Positions 1 through 9,300 of a stretch of 64,000 nucleotides of DNA are shown here, in pieces. The position numbers were made by a program, and so were the translations under genes. The notes below the pieces were generated by a model. The model was given only the letters and a program-made list of their open reading frames with translations. It was not told the origin of the DNA and made no database searches. Each line of letters starts with the position of its first letter. Positions within the stretch are counted from its first letter, which is position 1. Source of the stretch: an uncultured Thiotrichaceae bacterium (GTDB taxonomy: Bacteria > Pseudomonadota > Gammaproteobacteria > Thiotrichales > Thiotrichaceae); NCBI GenBank assembly GCA_902727985.1, contig CACVAY010000117.1:16064-80063 (forward strand), written 5' to 3'.

Positions 1-73
1 GATTGAGACGGAAAAAACACAACTTCCACCATTTTCTCAAAGGTCCTAGCTTCATCTTTAAACACCTCAAAGC

Positions 74-487
74 CTACTTCTTGCTGCAAACCGCAAATGT
101 TTTTTGATTAAAGCGCTTCGCGTAATCCAGAAGCGCTTTACGATACTCTTGGTGCTTAGCACCATAAATCATATCTCCCATTCCTCCCATAACCAAGGTA
201 GGACAGACGCTTTTCTTTTCTGCATATTGGATCTTATCCACACCGGGCACATCAACGACCATTGAACGTCCTCGGTAATAACCCAACACATAGGCAAAGC
301 CCATGGCATTGGCTGCTGCTGCGTCTTTTTCTGGGTTGCGCGTTTTTAAAATGGCTAACTTTTCCGTATATGCCTGCTCTTCCTGAACAATAATTTCTGC
401 GGCACTTGGAGCTCTCGGCTCATCTGCATTTGCCATTGGAATACCTATTCCTAATAAAATACTGCCTAGTAATACTTTTATTTTCAT
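74..487 (-). CDS. Small secreted hypothetical protein (start taken at MKIKVLLGS)
   Basis: ORF with a signal peptide (MKIKVLLGSILLGIGIPMANA). Its start overlaps the stop of the upstream protease by 4 bp (ATGA), suggesting translational coupling. Confidence 0.7.
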   Translation of the reverse strand: MKIKVLLGSILLGIGIPMANADEPRAPSAAEIIVQEEQAYTEKLAILKTRNPEKDAAAANAMGFAYVLGYYRGRSMVVDVPGVDKIQYAEKKSVCPTLVMGGMGDMIYGAKHQEYRKALLDYAKRFNQKTFAVCSKK

Positions 488-2169
488 AACGTTCTGTTCC
501 TGAACAATCCTATTCCCCATAAGACACCAAACATTATCAATAGTTTAAACATAGCCCCACCTCCTCCAGAACTAACCACCACAGAAGATGGCGGGGTACC
601 TGGTGCCTCTCCATCCGTTACATTAACCATTGTCGTGGTACTAGATACGCCACCTTTCCCATCTCTGACCACAAACTTGAACCTCAAATTCCGTGTTTTC
701 GTTGTTAAGCCAGGAAATGTTCTACTCGGTGATGCTGAGGGTAAGGTACTTCTATACAGAGCATTATCTCCAGCATCAACATTCACATCCGTAGCCGTAC
801 CAGCATCAAACTGATCCCAATTATAAGCGAGTGTATCGCCATCAACATCGCTGGCAGCCCCCGTTAATGTAAATGGCTCTCCTGCCTTGATAAAAAGGTT
901 TTGGGTAACCGCAGTCGTATCAATATCTGGCGCAGAATTGCCCGTGCCCACTGTGCCACCACAACTTGCACCTCCCCCACTTCTCACAAAAGAGTCGATT
1001 TGTTCAATGCTCGCAATATGAAACACTGCGTCCGAATTAGCCTGTAAGTCATTAGCCAAACAAATACCCGCGTAAGCCATAATCGTTGAACCACTGCCCG
1101 GCTCATACGCTGTGCTGGTCGTTCGGTTACGACCACTACAACTCCCTGTGTTGCTGTTAAAGGTATGGGTCGCACCAAATTGATGACCAATCTCATGAGA
1201 GACAAAATCAATATCAAATGCATCACCTTGTGGCACTGAGAGAGAAGTAAACCCCATCCCCTTACGATTCGCATCACAAACAGAAGACAAACCCGCAATA
1301 CCACCACTGCCTCCTTGGCTAACCAAATGCCCAATATCATAGGCATTGACGCCAATAATAGAGTTAATAATCCTTGTATTTTGATCTTTTAAATCAAGAG
1401 CCTCATTGTAGGGGTTCATCGTATCGGTAAACATCAGATTAGTGCCAGACACCAAAATCAGCTGTAATTCAAGATCCCTTGCATAAATCGTATTCACACG
1501 ATTAATCGTGGCACGTACCGCATTCAGTGCATTATCAATACCGCCAAAATACCTGGTGTATTGTCGAGTTGCTGCCATTGCCAAACGATAGGTTTTTAGC
1601 CCTCTTGCGGCACGTTGCGCAACCTCTGTACCCGCCTTACTCAACCGACTTTCAGGGTGATCATGTAGCGTACAACTGAAGTCTTTTTTGGTATGCGTAT
1701 CCGACTTATATTTAACGTCATAGCGCTGGTTTTCCCCCAAGAATTCTTGAGGATCAATAATGACAACCTCTCCATCGGGCATAAACAAAGTGGCATGGAA
1801 ACCAACGGACGAATAATCAATGCGTCCTGTAATTGCGGGATCCGTTGTAGATACCACTTTCCATGCCTGAAAATCATTACCGGGAAATTCTTCAAATGTA
1901 TAGGCTTCCCCCTGGAATGAAAGGATTTCACCAGAGGGCAATGGCAACTCAACAATGGTGAAAGGTTGGAGGTTTATCTGCCGCTGTTGAGGCTTAACCA
2001 TTTCTTGAAAAGCAGCCGCATCAAATTGAAAGGCTTTCGCTCCCGATAAGCTGGCCTGTTTAGAAGCATTAGATCTTGTGGCTATTTCTTTCCACACCAG
2101 CGAATCAGCGTGCGCTAACGCTGAGACAAGAGACAACACCGCTGCAAAAAAAAGTATTGTGAAGCGCAT
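484..2169 (-). CDS. Secreted reprolysin-like zinc metallopeptidase with GlyGly-CTERM-like tail
   Basis: Signal peptide; zincin motif HEIGHQFGATH; Ig/PKD-like domain; C-terminus SSGGGGAMFKLLIMFGVLWGIGLFRNRTL (Gly-rich, TM helix, basic end). Confidence 0.85.
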   Translation of the reverse strand: MRFTILFFAAVLSLVSALAHADSLVWKEIATRSNASKQASLSGAKAFQFDAAAFQEMVKPQQRQINLQPFTIVELPLPSGEILSFQGEAYTFEEFPGNDFQAWKVVSTTDPAITGRIDYSSVGFHATLFMPDGEVVIIDPQEFLGENQRYDVKYKSDTHTKKDFSCTLHDHPESRLSKAGTEVAQRAARGLKTYRLAMAATRQYTRYFGGIDNALNAVRATINRVNTIYARDLELQLILVSGTNLMFTDTMNPYNEALDLKDQNTRIINSIIGVNAYDIGHLVSQGGSGGIAGLSSVCDANRKGMGFTSLSVPQGDAFDIDFVSHEIGHQFGATHTFNSNTGSCSGRNRTTSTAYEPGSGSTIMAYAGICLANDLQANSDAVFHIASIEQIDSFVRSGGGASCGGTVGTGNSAPDIDTTAVTQNLFIKAGEPFTLTGAASDVDGDTLAYNWDQFDAGTATDVNVDAGDNALYRSTLPSASPSRTFPGLTTKTRNLRFKFVVRDGKGGVSSTTTMVNVTDGEAPGTPPSSVVVSSGGGGAMFKLLIMFGVLWGIGLFRNRTL

Positions 2170-2231
2170 ACAAACCTCCGAAATAATCCGTCACAATCTT
2201 CGTTGTTCAGAATGACGTATTCTTAAAAGGT

Positions 2232-4376
2232 TCAACCAATACGCTTTTTCGAAGACGCTTTTTCTGCACGTTTGACACGGATAGGAACAAACTTGAGTCT
2301 CAAGCGTAGAAGAAAAACCACAATCATGAGTATAAAGTGATGAAAATTATACGCACCAGCAGCTGAAGCAGATACCTCATTTGTACTGACTGTCGCTGTA
2401 TTAAGCAAAGGAGCAACAACTTGAGGAGCCAGCTCTAAACGATCTGACACAGCAAACGCGATAGCTGATACGGAAAAGAAAATACTGTCAGAACAAGAAA
2501 GCTTTAAACGCCCCGTCGTCACAATGCCTAAATTGTCGGGTAAGCGCACCGCAGCAGAACCATTGTTCATAACATTTAGCGCCAACGGGTAGTTAAATGA
2601 CTTTCCATCATCGAGCGATAAATGAATATCCACCAAAGCACATGAAACTGGAGGTAAATGGGTTTCAGCAACATTCCACGTTACCTCAAACACCTTATCT
2701 CTGGGGTAAGATATTGCTGGATGTAAACCAAACACTTTGGATGTTTTTATCGTTTGTATCCGCATCTCATCGGCCACAGTAGCCCCTCTGGCATCTTGGA
2801 CAATAAAACTAAAATTCAGGGAGCGACTCGTGGTAGGAATGGTTTCTCCCAGTATTCTCTCTTTTCCCAATATAACGTTCATTGCCGGAAATATTCGTTG
2901 TTGATGATTGCTCGCTGGGTAACTTCGATAGAGTGCATTATCTCCAGTATCCGTATTGATGCTAGCTTCAAGCCCAGTATCCGTTTGTTGCCAGTTATAG
3001 CGCAAAGCATCACCATCAGAATCGTTCGCTTCTCCTTTTAAGACAAATGGCGTATAGGCCGGAATGATGTAGTCCCTACCCGCATCAACCTGAGGAGCCG
3101 TATTCGCGCGCTCTACTGCCACACCACATTGTTGAGATAAATAGTGATCCCGATGCTTGACGATCTGGCGAATACTGCCGATATGCAGCAAAGCATCTGC
3201 GGTATTTTGTAGATTATCGCTACCGCACAATCCCGCATAGGACATAATAGAGGAACCACTGCCTGGCTCATAGGCTGAATAACGATTGCGTTCATTACTC
3301 GCACACCAACCATTCGCCCCACCAAAGGTATGTGTAGCTCCTAATTGATGAGCAATTTCGTGCGCTACAAAATCAATATCATAAGTATCACCTGCCCCGC
3401 TAACATGTCCTGAAATACCCATGGCTTTGTTATTCGATCGACATGCCCCATGCACAAATGCTAACCCCCCCGTTGATAAATTAAAAACATGGCCAATATC
3501 ATAGTTTTCTCGGCCAATAATCGAATCAGTAAAGCCCTGATTTTGGAATAACATCGTATCCAGTTGACCACTGAACGGGTTAACATCAGCCGCGGTAACA
3601 ATCAGCTGATCATTGTCCGCAACCAGTTGGAATCGAATTCCCGTATCACGCTCAAAAATATGATTAACCCGGTTCACCGTTTTCGCAATCGCCGCCATTG
3701 CGCCTTGTCGTGTCCCACCATGGTGATTAGTAAACGCTAACGTTGAACTGACAGCCAAACGATAAGTGACTAACTGCTGGGCAAGATTTGTCGTAGAACG
3801 TGCCTCAACCCTGTTTTCAGTCCTTTCAGATAGCCCAGCATAATCATCTAAATGGCATTGATGTTCTGGTACAGAGCTTTTGGCATGCAGTTGCTTTTCA
3901 GTTGCAACGCGATAAACACTATCGACATGATTGACAGCAAGCTGAATCACCACTGTTTCACCCTTGATCAATAAAGACGCTGATGGCTGCCCATCAATAA
4001 GCTCCATCCGTCCAACAACAACATTATCGTCAGTAGAAATCAGGCGGTAGGTTTTCAGACTTGGGTATTTTTCTGCTAATACGGGAGCGAGAACGGACGT
4101 TTCCTCTAAACGCACAGTGATTTGCGAATTATCGGGAAGGGGGATTGGTATTTCGCTACCTTGCGAAAAGTCACCCGGATAAACATTCTCTAAACGCCAC
4201 AAATTTGCGGTGTTATTAACGGCTCTCGTCTGATTAGCATGATGATCATGTTCATTGATTGCCTCCCATTGGAGAGCAAAGATTTCTAAAGAAAATGACA
4301 TCAGGCAGACAGACAGGACTATATTTTTCAGCATGATAATATCCTCTGCAACATGGGGTTGTGAGGACATCATCAA
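2232..4376 (-). CDS. Secreted reprolysin-like zinc metallopeptidase, paralog of 484..2169
   Basis: Zincin motif HEIAHQLGATH; shared blocks such as EPGSGSxIMxYAG and GDNALYRS; C-terminal TM segment with basic tail. Confidence 0.85.
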   Translation of the reverse strand: MMMSSQPHVAEDIIMLKNIVLSVCLMSFSLEIFALQWEAINEHDHHANQTRAVNNTANLWRLENVYPGDFSQGSEIPIPLPDNSQITVRLEETSVLAPVLAEKYPSLKTYRLISTDDNVVVGRMELIDGQPSASLLIKGETVVIQLAVNHVDSVYRVATEKQLHAKSSVPEHQCHLDDYAGLSERTENRVEARSTTNLAQQLVTYRLAVSSTLAFTNHHGGTRQGAMAAIAKTVNRVNHIFERDTGIRFQLVADNDQLIVTAADVNPFSGQLDTMLFQNQGFTDSIIGRENYDIGHVFNLSTGGLAFVHGACRSNNKAMGISGHVSGAGDTYDIDFVAHEIAHQLGATHTFGGANGWCASNERNRYSAYEPGSGSSIMSYAGLCGSDNLQNTADALLHIGSIRQIVKHRDHYLSQQCGVAVERANTAPQVDAGRDYIIPAYTPFVLKGEANDSDGDALRYNWQQTDTGLEASINTDTGDNALYRSYPASNHQQRIFPAMNVILGKERILGETIPTTSRSLNFSFIVQDARGATVADEMRIQTIKTSKVFGLHPAISYPRDKVFEVTWNVAETHLPPVSCALVDIHLSLDDGKSFNYPLALNVMNNGSAAVRLPDNLGIVTTGRLKLSCSDSIFFSVSAIAFAVSDRLELAPQVVAPLLNTATVSTNEVSASAAGAYNFHHFILMIVVFLLRLRLKFVPIRVKRAEKASSKKRIG

Positions 4377-4521
4377 TATTAGAAAGGGCTCAGCACATCA
4401 GCGGAGGTACTGCTGGGATTTTTTTTACGATAAAAAAAAGTTCAAAGCGGTTATCGGTTTTTTTTATCCTTATAGACAACAAATGACGCCAAAGAGCCGA
4501 TAAGTTAAGTTGATGTCTTAT

Positions 4522-4851
4522 TTATGATTCATTATCGTCAATTATCATCCCCTCATCCGTCTCTAACTGCACTTGCTGTAGTACTTGCCCAAGAAGATAC
4601 GCACGACCATGCAATCGTTCAGCACCTTGCACACTGAAATCGAAACCATAAATCCGCTTAAAAACAAAGCGCCCTCTTCGGCTTCTTGCAGGCTTTATCG
4701 ATTCTACAGAAACAGTTTGATCAAGTAGCTGAACATTGATTTCTTGGCAAGCACGTTGTGCCGCAGCAATCGCTACTTCTCGACTTTTCATAGAGTCGTG
4801 CCAGAAAAGCACCAATAGAGCGATGAACAAGAGTACAATTAGTGAACCCAT
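4522..4851 (-). CDS. DUF3301-like membrane-anchored small protein
   Basis: N-terminal TM segment; overall resemblance to DUF3301 proteins (RRGRFVFKRIYGFDFSVQG). Confidence 0.6.
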   Translation of the reverse strand: MGSLIVLLFIALLVLFWHDSMKSREVAIAAAQRACQEINVQLLDQTVSVESIKPARSRRGRFVFKRIYGFDFSVQGAERLHGRAYLLGQVLQQVQLETDEGMIIDDNES

Positions 4852-4853
4852 AA

Positions 4854-5660
4854 TTGCCTTATAAAAATATGATACCGAATCGAAAACCGATAGAAGACTT
4901 GATCAAGCAAGTCGCAATTGAAGAGATACTGCCACGTTTTAATAAAACTGGCTATCAAATAAAAAATGATGGCAGCCTGCTGACTGAAGCTGATTTAGCA
5001 ACGGATAAACGCATACAAAAGGGCCTCGCAGCATTACATCCCGAGATTCCATTTCTCAGTGAAGAAATGCCTGCCGAGCAACAAAAAACCTTGGTTAAAG
5101 ACTCCGAACAGCTGTGGTGTCTTGACCCTCTTGATGGCACGAGCAATTTTGCAGCAGGCCTGCCTTTATTCGCGACTTCACTCGCTCTGTTTCAAAAGGG
5201 CGAAGTCGTATTGGCTTGCACTTATGATCCTGTTCGCGATGAAATGTTTTCTGCCATCAAAGGAAACGGTGCCTGGCTTAATAATAAACCACTCCAGTGT
5301 AAACCCAGTGGTTTTGCGTTGAAACAATGTACTGCCATTGTCGATTTCAAACGTCTTAGCCCCAAACTTGCGCAAAGTATTCTGCAAGACCCTCCTTTTA
5401 AATCGCAACGTAACTTAGGCAGTTGCGTCATAGAGTGGGCATGGATGGCAGCCAACCGAGGACATATTTATCTACATGGCGGCATGAAATTATGGGATCT
5501 TGCAGCTGGCACATTGATTCTTGAGGAAGCCGGTGGCTATGCGTGTACACTTGAAAGTGAAACAGTCTTCAGACCAGCAATGACACCACGTTCAGTCATT
5601 ATCTCACCCGACAAAGAGCTATTTGATGCCTGGAAAAACTATCTTATTGCACATAGTTAA
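4854..5660 (+). CDS. Inositol monophosphatase family protein
   Basis: LDPLDGTSNFAAGLP (IMPase motif), LSEEMP and WDLAAGTLILEEAGG motifs. Confidence 0.9.
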   Translation: MPYKNMIPNRKPIEDLIKQVAIEEILPRFNKTGYQIKNDGSLLTEADLATDKRIQKGLAALHPEIPFLSEEMPAEQQKTLVKDSEQLWCLDPLDGTSNFAAGLPLFATSLALFQKGEVVLACTYDPVRDEMFSAIKGNGAWLNNKPLQCKPSGFALKQCTAIVDFKRLSPKLAQSILQDPPFKSQRNLGSCVIEWAWMAANRGHIYLHGGMKLWDLAAGTLILEEAGGYACTLESETVFRPAMTPRSVIISPDKELFDAWKNYLIAHS

Positions 5661-5682
5661 GCGCGTTTGAATCTCGAGAAAA

Positions 5683-6273
5683 CTACCAAGCCACATCTTC
5701 ATAAATATCTTCCAGACAAAGTCCTGCCTCATAGGGAGTATCACCCCCCTCACATTGCACATGAATAACTTGATGAGGTTCTAAAATGGCAGACTGCCAT
5801 TCTCCAGCCTGGTTACGTTGATAATATTCAACGTACTGACGGTTAGAGGCAATTAGAAGATAATACCTCAAGCTGGGGATATTTTTATACGCCAGTAACT
5901 TTTCACGGTGATCAATCGCCTCCGTCGAAGGTGAAGAGACCTCTGCAATCAAACAGGGATTATCTTTGAAGTGGCTGTCACGATCATCACTGTCACACGT
6001 TAACATCACATCAGGATAGTAAAAACACACCCCCTGATTAATGCGTAGTTTCATATCGCTCATAAAAACACCGCAAGAGCCACCGCGTGCTTTTGCACGA
6101 AGTTGAAAGGCAATATTTCCAGCAATACGATTATGCCGTTCATCTACTCCAGCCATGGCATAAACCTCACCTGAAACATATTCATGACGAAATTCTGCAG
6201 TCCGTTCTCCTTCAAGATATTCCTCAGGAGATAATACGGGTTTTAAGTGTTGTACAGGCATAATGCTATCCAA
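5683..6273 (-). CDS. Uma2 (DUF820) family putative endonuclease, intact copy
   Basis: SPEEYLEGERTAEFRHEYVSGEVYAMAG, YYPDVMLTCD, LIAEVSSPSTEAIDHREKLLAY motifs. Confidence 0.85.
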   Translation of the reverse strand: MDSIMPVQHLKPVLSPEEYLEGERTAEFRHEYVSGEVYAMAGVDERHNRIAGNIAFQLRAKARGGSCGVFMSDMKLRINQGVCFYYPDVMLTCDSDDRDSHFKDNPCLIAEVSSPSTEAIDHREKLLAYKNIPSLRYYLLIASNRQYVEYYQRNQAGEWQSAILEPHQVIHVQCEGGDTPYEAGLCLEDIYEDVAW

Positions 6274-6393
6274 GGTCTTTTGATTAATGGCTTCTAAACG
6301 CTGTTAGCTACACCTATGAAATACCAGAGCACATATCAATGTCAAGTGAATGAATACCATTCATGCTGCCTCACTCAAGTCTGTATAAGTCCA

Positions 6394-9300
6394 TTACTTC
6401 ACCTCAACCTCATAACTCACATGGCCTCCATCGCCACCTTTCAGGGTATCCGTAGGTAAAAATGACCAAGTGATATCATCTCCGTTCACACTGGGTGTGC
6501 AGCTTGTGAGAGTTGCAGGTAAAGGTATTCCACAAACGGGTGAATTCTTAAGAACCGTATAGATAGGAACAGTATCTTTGATGACCAATTCCGTCAGCCC
6601 CGCTGTTCCCGTGTTGCGATAGTAAATACGATATTTGAGTACATTTGTCGGCTTAGCCTCATTCTGCGTTTCTGTCTCTGCTGTCCCTTGCGACGTATTT
6701 TCTACTGTCTTCCTTAACTCCAATCTCGACACCCCACCTTCTGTATCAGCACTATTCGCTTTGGTTAGATCAGTGACTTCAAGTGTCATTACCCCCGCTA
6801 CTGTATTGCCATTAAAATCATAATCCGCACGGATTTTATTGATAAAGCTTTCCCCGTTACTCATATTCGACGGTGCAAAAACCTTATTGATCAAACAAAT
6901 ATCTTTCCCTGCTGTAACCGGTAAGCTCGCCGCAATAGCTGCATTACCATCTGCCCCATCTAGCTGACCATTACAGTCTATATCGCGATAGAGAACACTT
7001 GACCAACCTACGCTTGCAGGTACTGAATTATCAGACGTAAAGCTGACATTTCCGTTACCTCTAGTTGTGAATTTATGCGCATAGTGGACGACATTATTAG
7101 GCAATACAGTATTGCTATGGTCTGGTGAAAACATTGGCGGTAAAACATCACCAAAATCCTGCTTAATGATGTCGGCATTGCTAACCGTAATGGAGCGCAT
7201 ATTGACAGTAGTAGAGCGATACCCTACCAAATCTCGTGCCGCAGGAGGGCATTGTGCAGGATTTGCGACTGACTCATTAGCAGCTTCGTACAGTGTATAA
7301 GGGCCAGTCGTCACATCGGTAAACTGGTAATAGCCTTCAGCATCTGTTTTCGTACTCATGCAACGAGTATTAACGGCATCATACAAAACAACAGTTACAT
7401 TACTTAAACCATTCTCAGCACTTTCCTTAATACCACCACTCACATTGCTATCATTAAACACCGAACCACTGACCTTCACACCCTCCACTACCGTAAAGGA
7501 ATAATCCTCTACTTCGCCATCAAATAATGCCACCTTGGCATTGTCAGCGGTAAGATAGGCATCAGTTGAAAGTCGAATACGCATCCAGATTGTCCCTGCC
7601 TGGATCGTTCCAGCAGCGATATTATCCCACACCAACTCTTTAACCCCACCACCCCCTGAAGTAACGGGTACAGATGTCGCTTCATTCGCGTCAAATGTTC
7701 CACTCTTATCAAAGTCTATCCATGCCATTAAGGTAGCATCTTCTGTTGAGCGATTATGCGTTGAAACATTCACCTGAAAACGCGTATCGAGCATACTTAA
7801 AGAGGGTAACAACTGAATACCATCCTCATCATTTTTTCCATCTTGGTCGTCACCCGTGCCGTCATTGCCCCCATTCACGGTATTTTGTGGGAACCTCTCT
7901 GTATCTGGAGTAAGCACCCCTAAATACACTGTTGGTGTTTCTGGAATCCCATGACCTGCATCACCATAGGTATCTGGTGCATCTCCATAATCAAACACAG
8001 GCTTCAAACCAATATCCAATGTCAAATTTGAAAAGTCATCATTGGTGGTATCTGTAATACCACCAGAATTTTCCCCTAATGGCTCATTACCAACAGGAAC
8101 TTGTCCTGGCAATGGTGCCGTTGCAGACAAGGTAAATACATTGCTTCTTAAACCATTGGCAATCACTGTTCCTGTGGTGTAACCATCCTGAGCAAGATCC
8201 TCATTCTTATCATCATCAGCGCCTGCCACAGTAACCAGGGTATCCCAATCCTCAAGCACAGCGCCATCCGCAAATTGTGACGCAGGGATAGTAATGTAAT
8301 AGTCACCTGATGCCACATCAACGAACAAATAACGCCCGGGACCTTTTGTTCCGGTTGTCGTGGAATCCACTAAGGAGTCATCAGTGGCTTTGCGTAATTC
8401 AACGGTAATTCCATCAGGTGCTGGCGTATCAATACTTGCATCATATTTTAAATCCCCATCCACATCAGCAAAGATCAAATCCCCCACTGAATAACTTGCC
8501 ACATCAACTCTTACCGTATTAGAACGCAAATACTGCCCTCCTGTTAAAGACGCAGTTCCTAACGTAAACAAGTTACTGTAGGAATCACCAGGTTTATTGG
8601 CATTAGCTGAATTTGGATCGGTAGGATCTCCGATATCAAGTGTAAAACTGGCAGTCATGCCCTGATGTGGATCTCCTGATTTTTCCAGATCATAATTCGA
8701 GACAAACTTGATCGCTGTAACTTGACTGAAATCCCCCGCCAGAGCTGCTTCGCTGACCCAATTACTGACATTCAAATTAGGGTCGCGTATGACAGATGAT
8801 GCAGCATCTGTGGTGTAATACCATGTTCCTAATGGGGCTCCATCAGTCGCGCCTGATAACCAACTAATCGATGGTGCACCAGATAACTTAACAGCCCCAT
8901 TGGTTTTAGTCTGTACTGTTATTCCATCAGCTTCAACATCATTGTTGAAGGGAAAAACATCAATAATCGTTGGCGGTTCAATTCCATAAGAAACAGCAAA
9001 GTTGGCAAATGACAACTCATATTTCTGTTGGCTGTTGACATCATCCAACGTTACTTCAACCTTCTTGGAAACTTGAATAGAGCCTATTTGTTCAAGACTA
9101 ATCGTATGCGTATCACTTCGTTCCGTCTGTGTGCCTGTTAAACCATCCCCCTTAATTTCAGAGAAGTTAATCACATCAGTGCCATTAGGTGCCAAAGAAT
9201 CACTATCCGTACAAATCACTCTTGGTGCTATTGCGGTATTAGCAGTCCATGTGCCTAAATTCCAGATCAAGCGTGTATACCCTGTTTTCGCATCACCATT

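Noticed and set aside
984-1355. 123-aa ORF within the first metallopeptidase
   Set aside because: Out-of-frame overlap with a well-supported protease gene.
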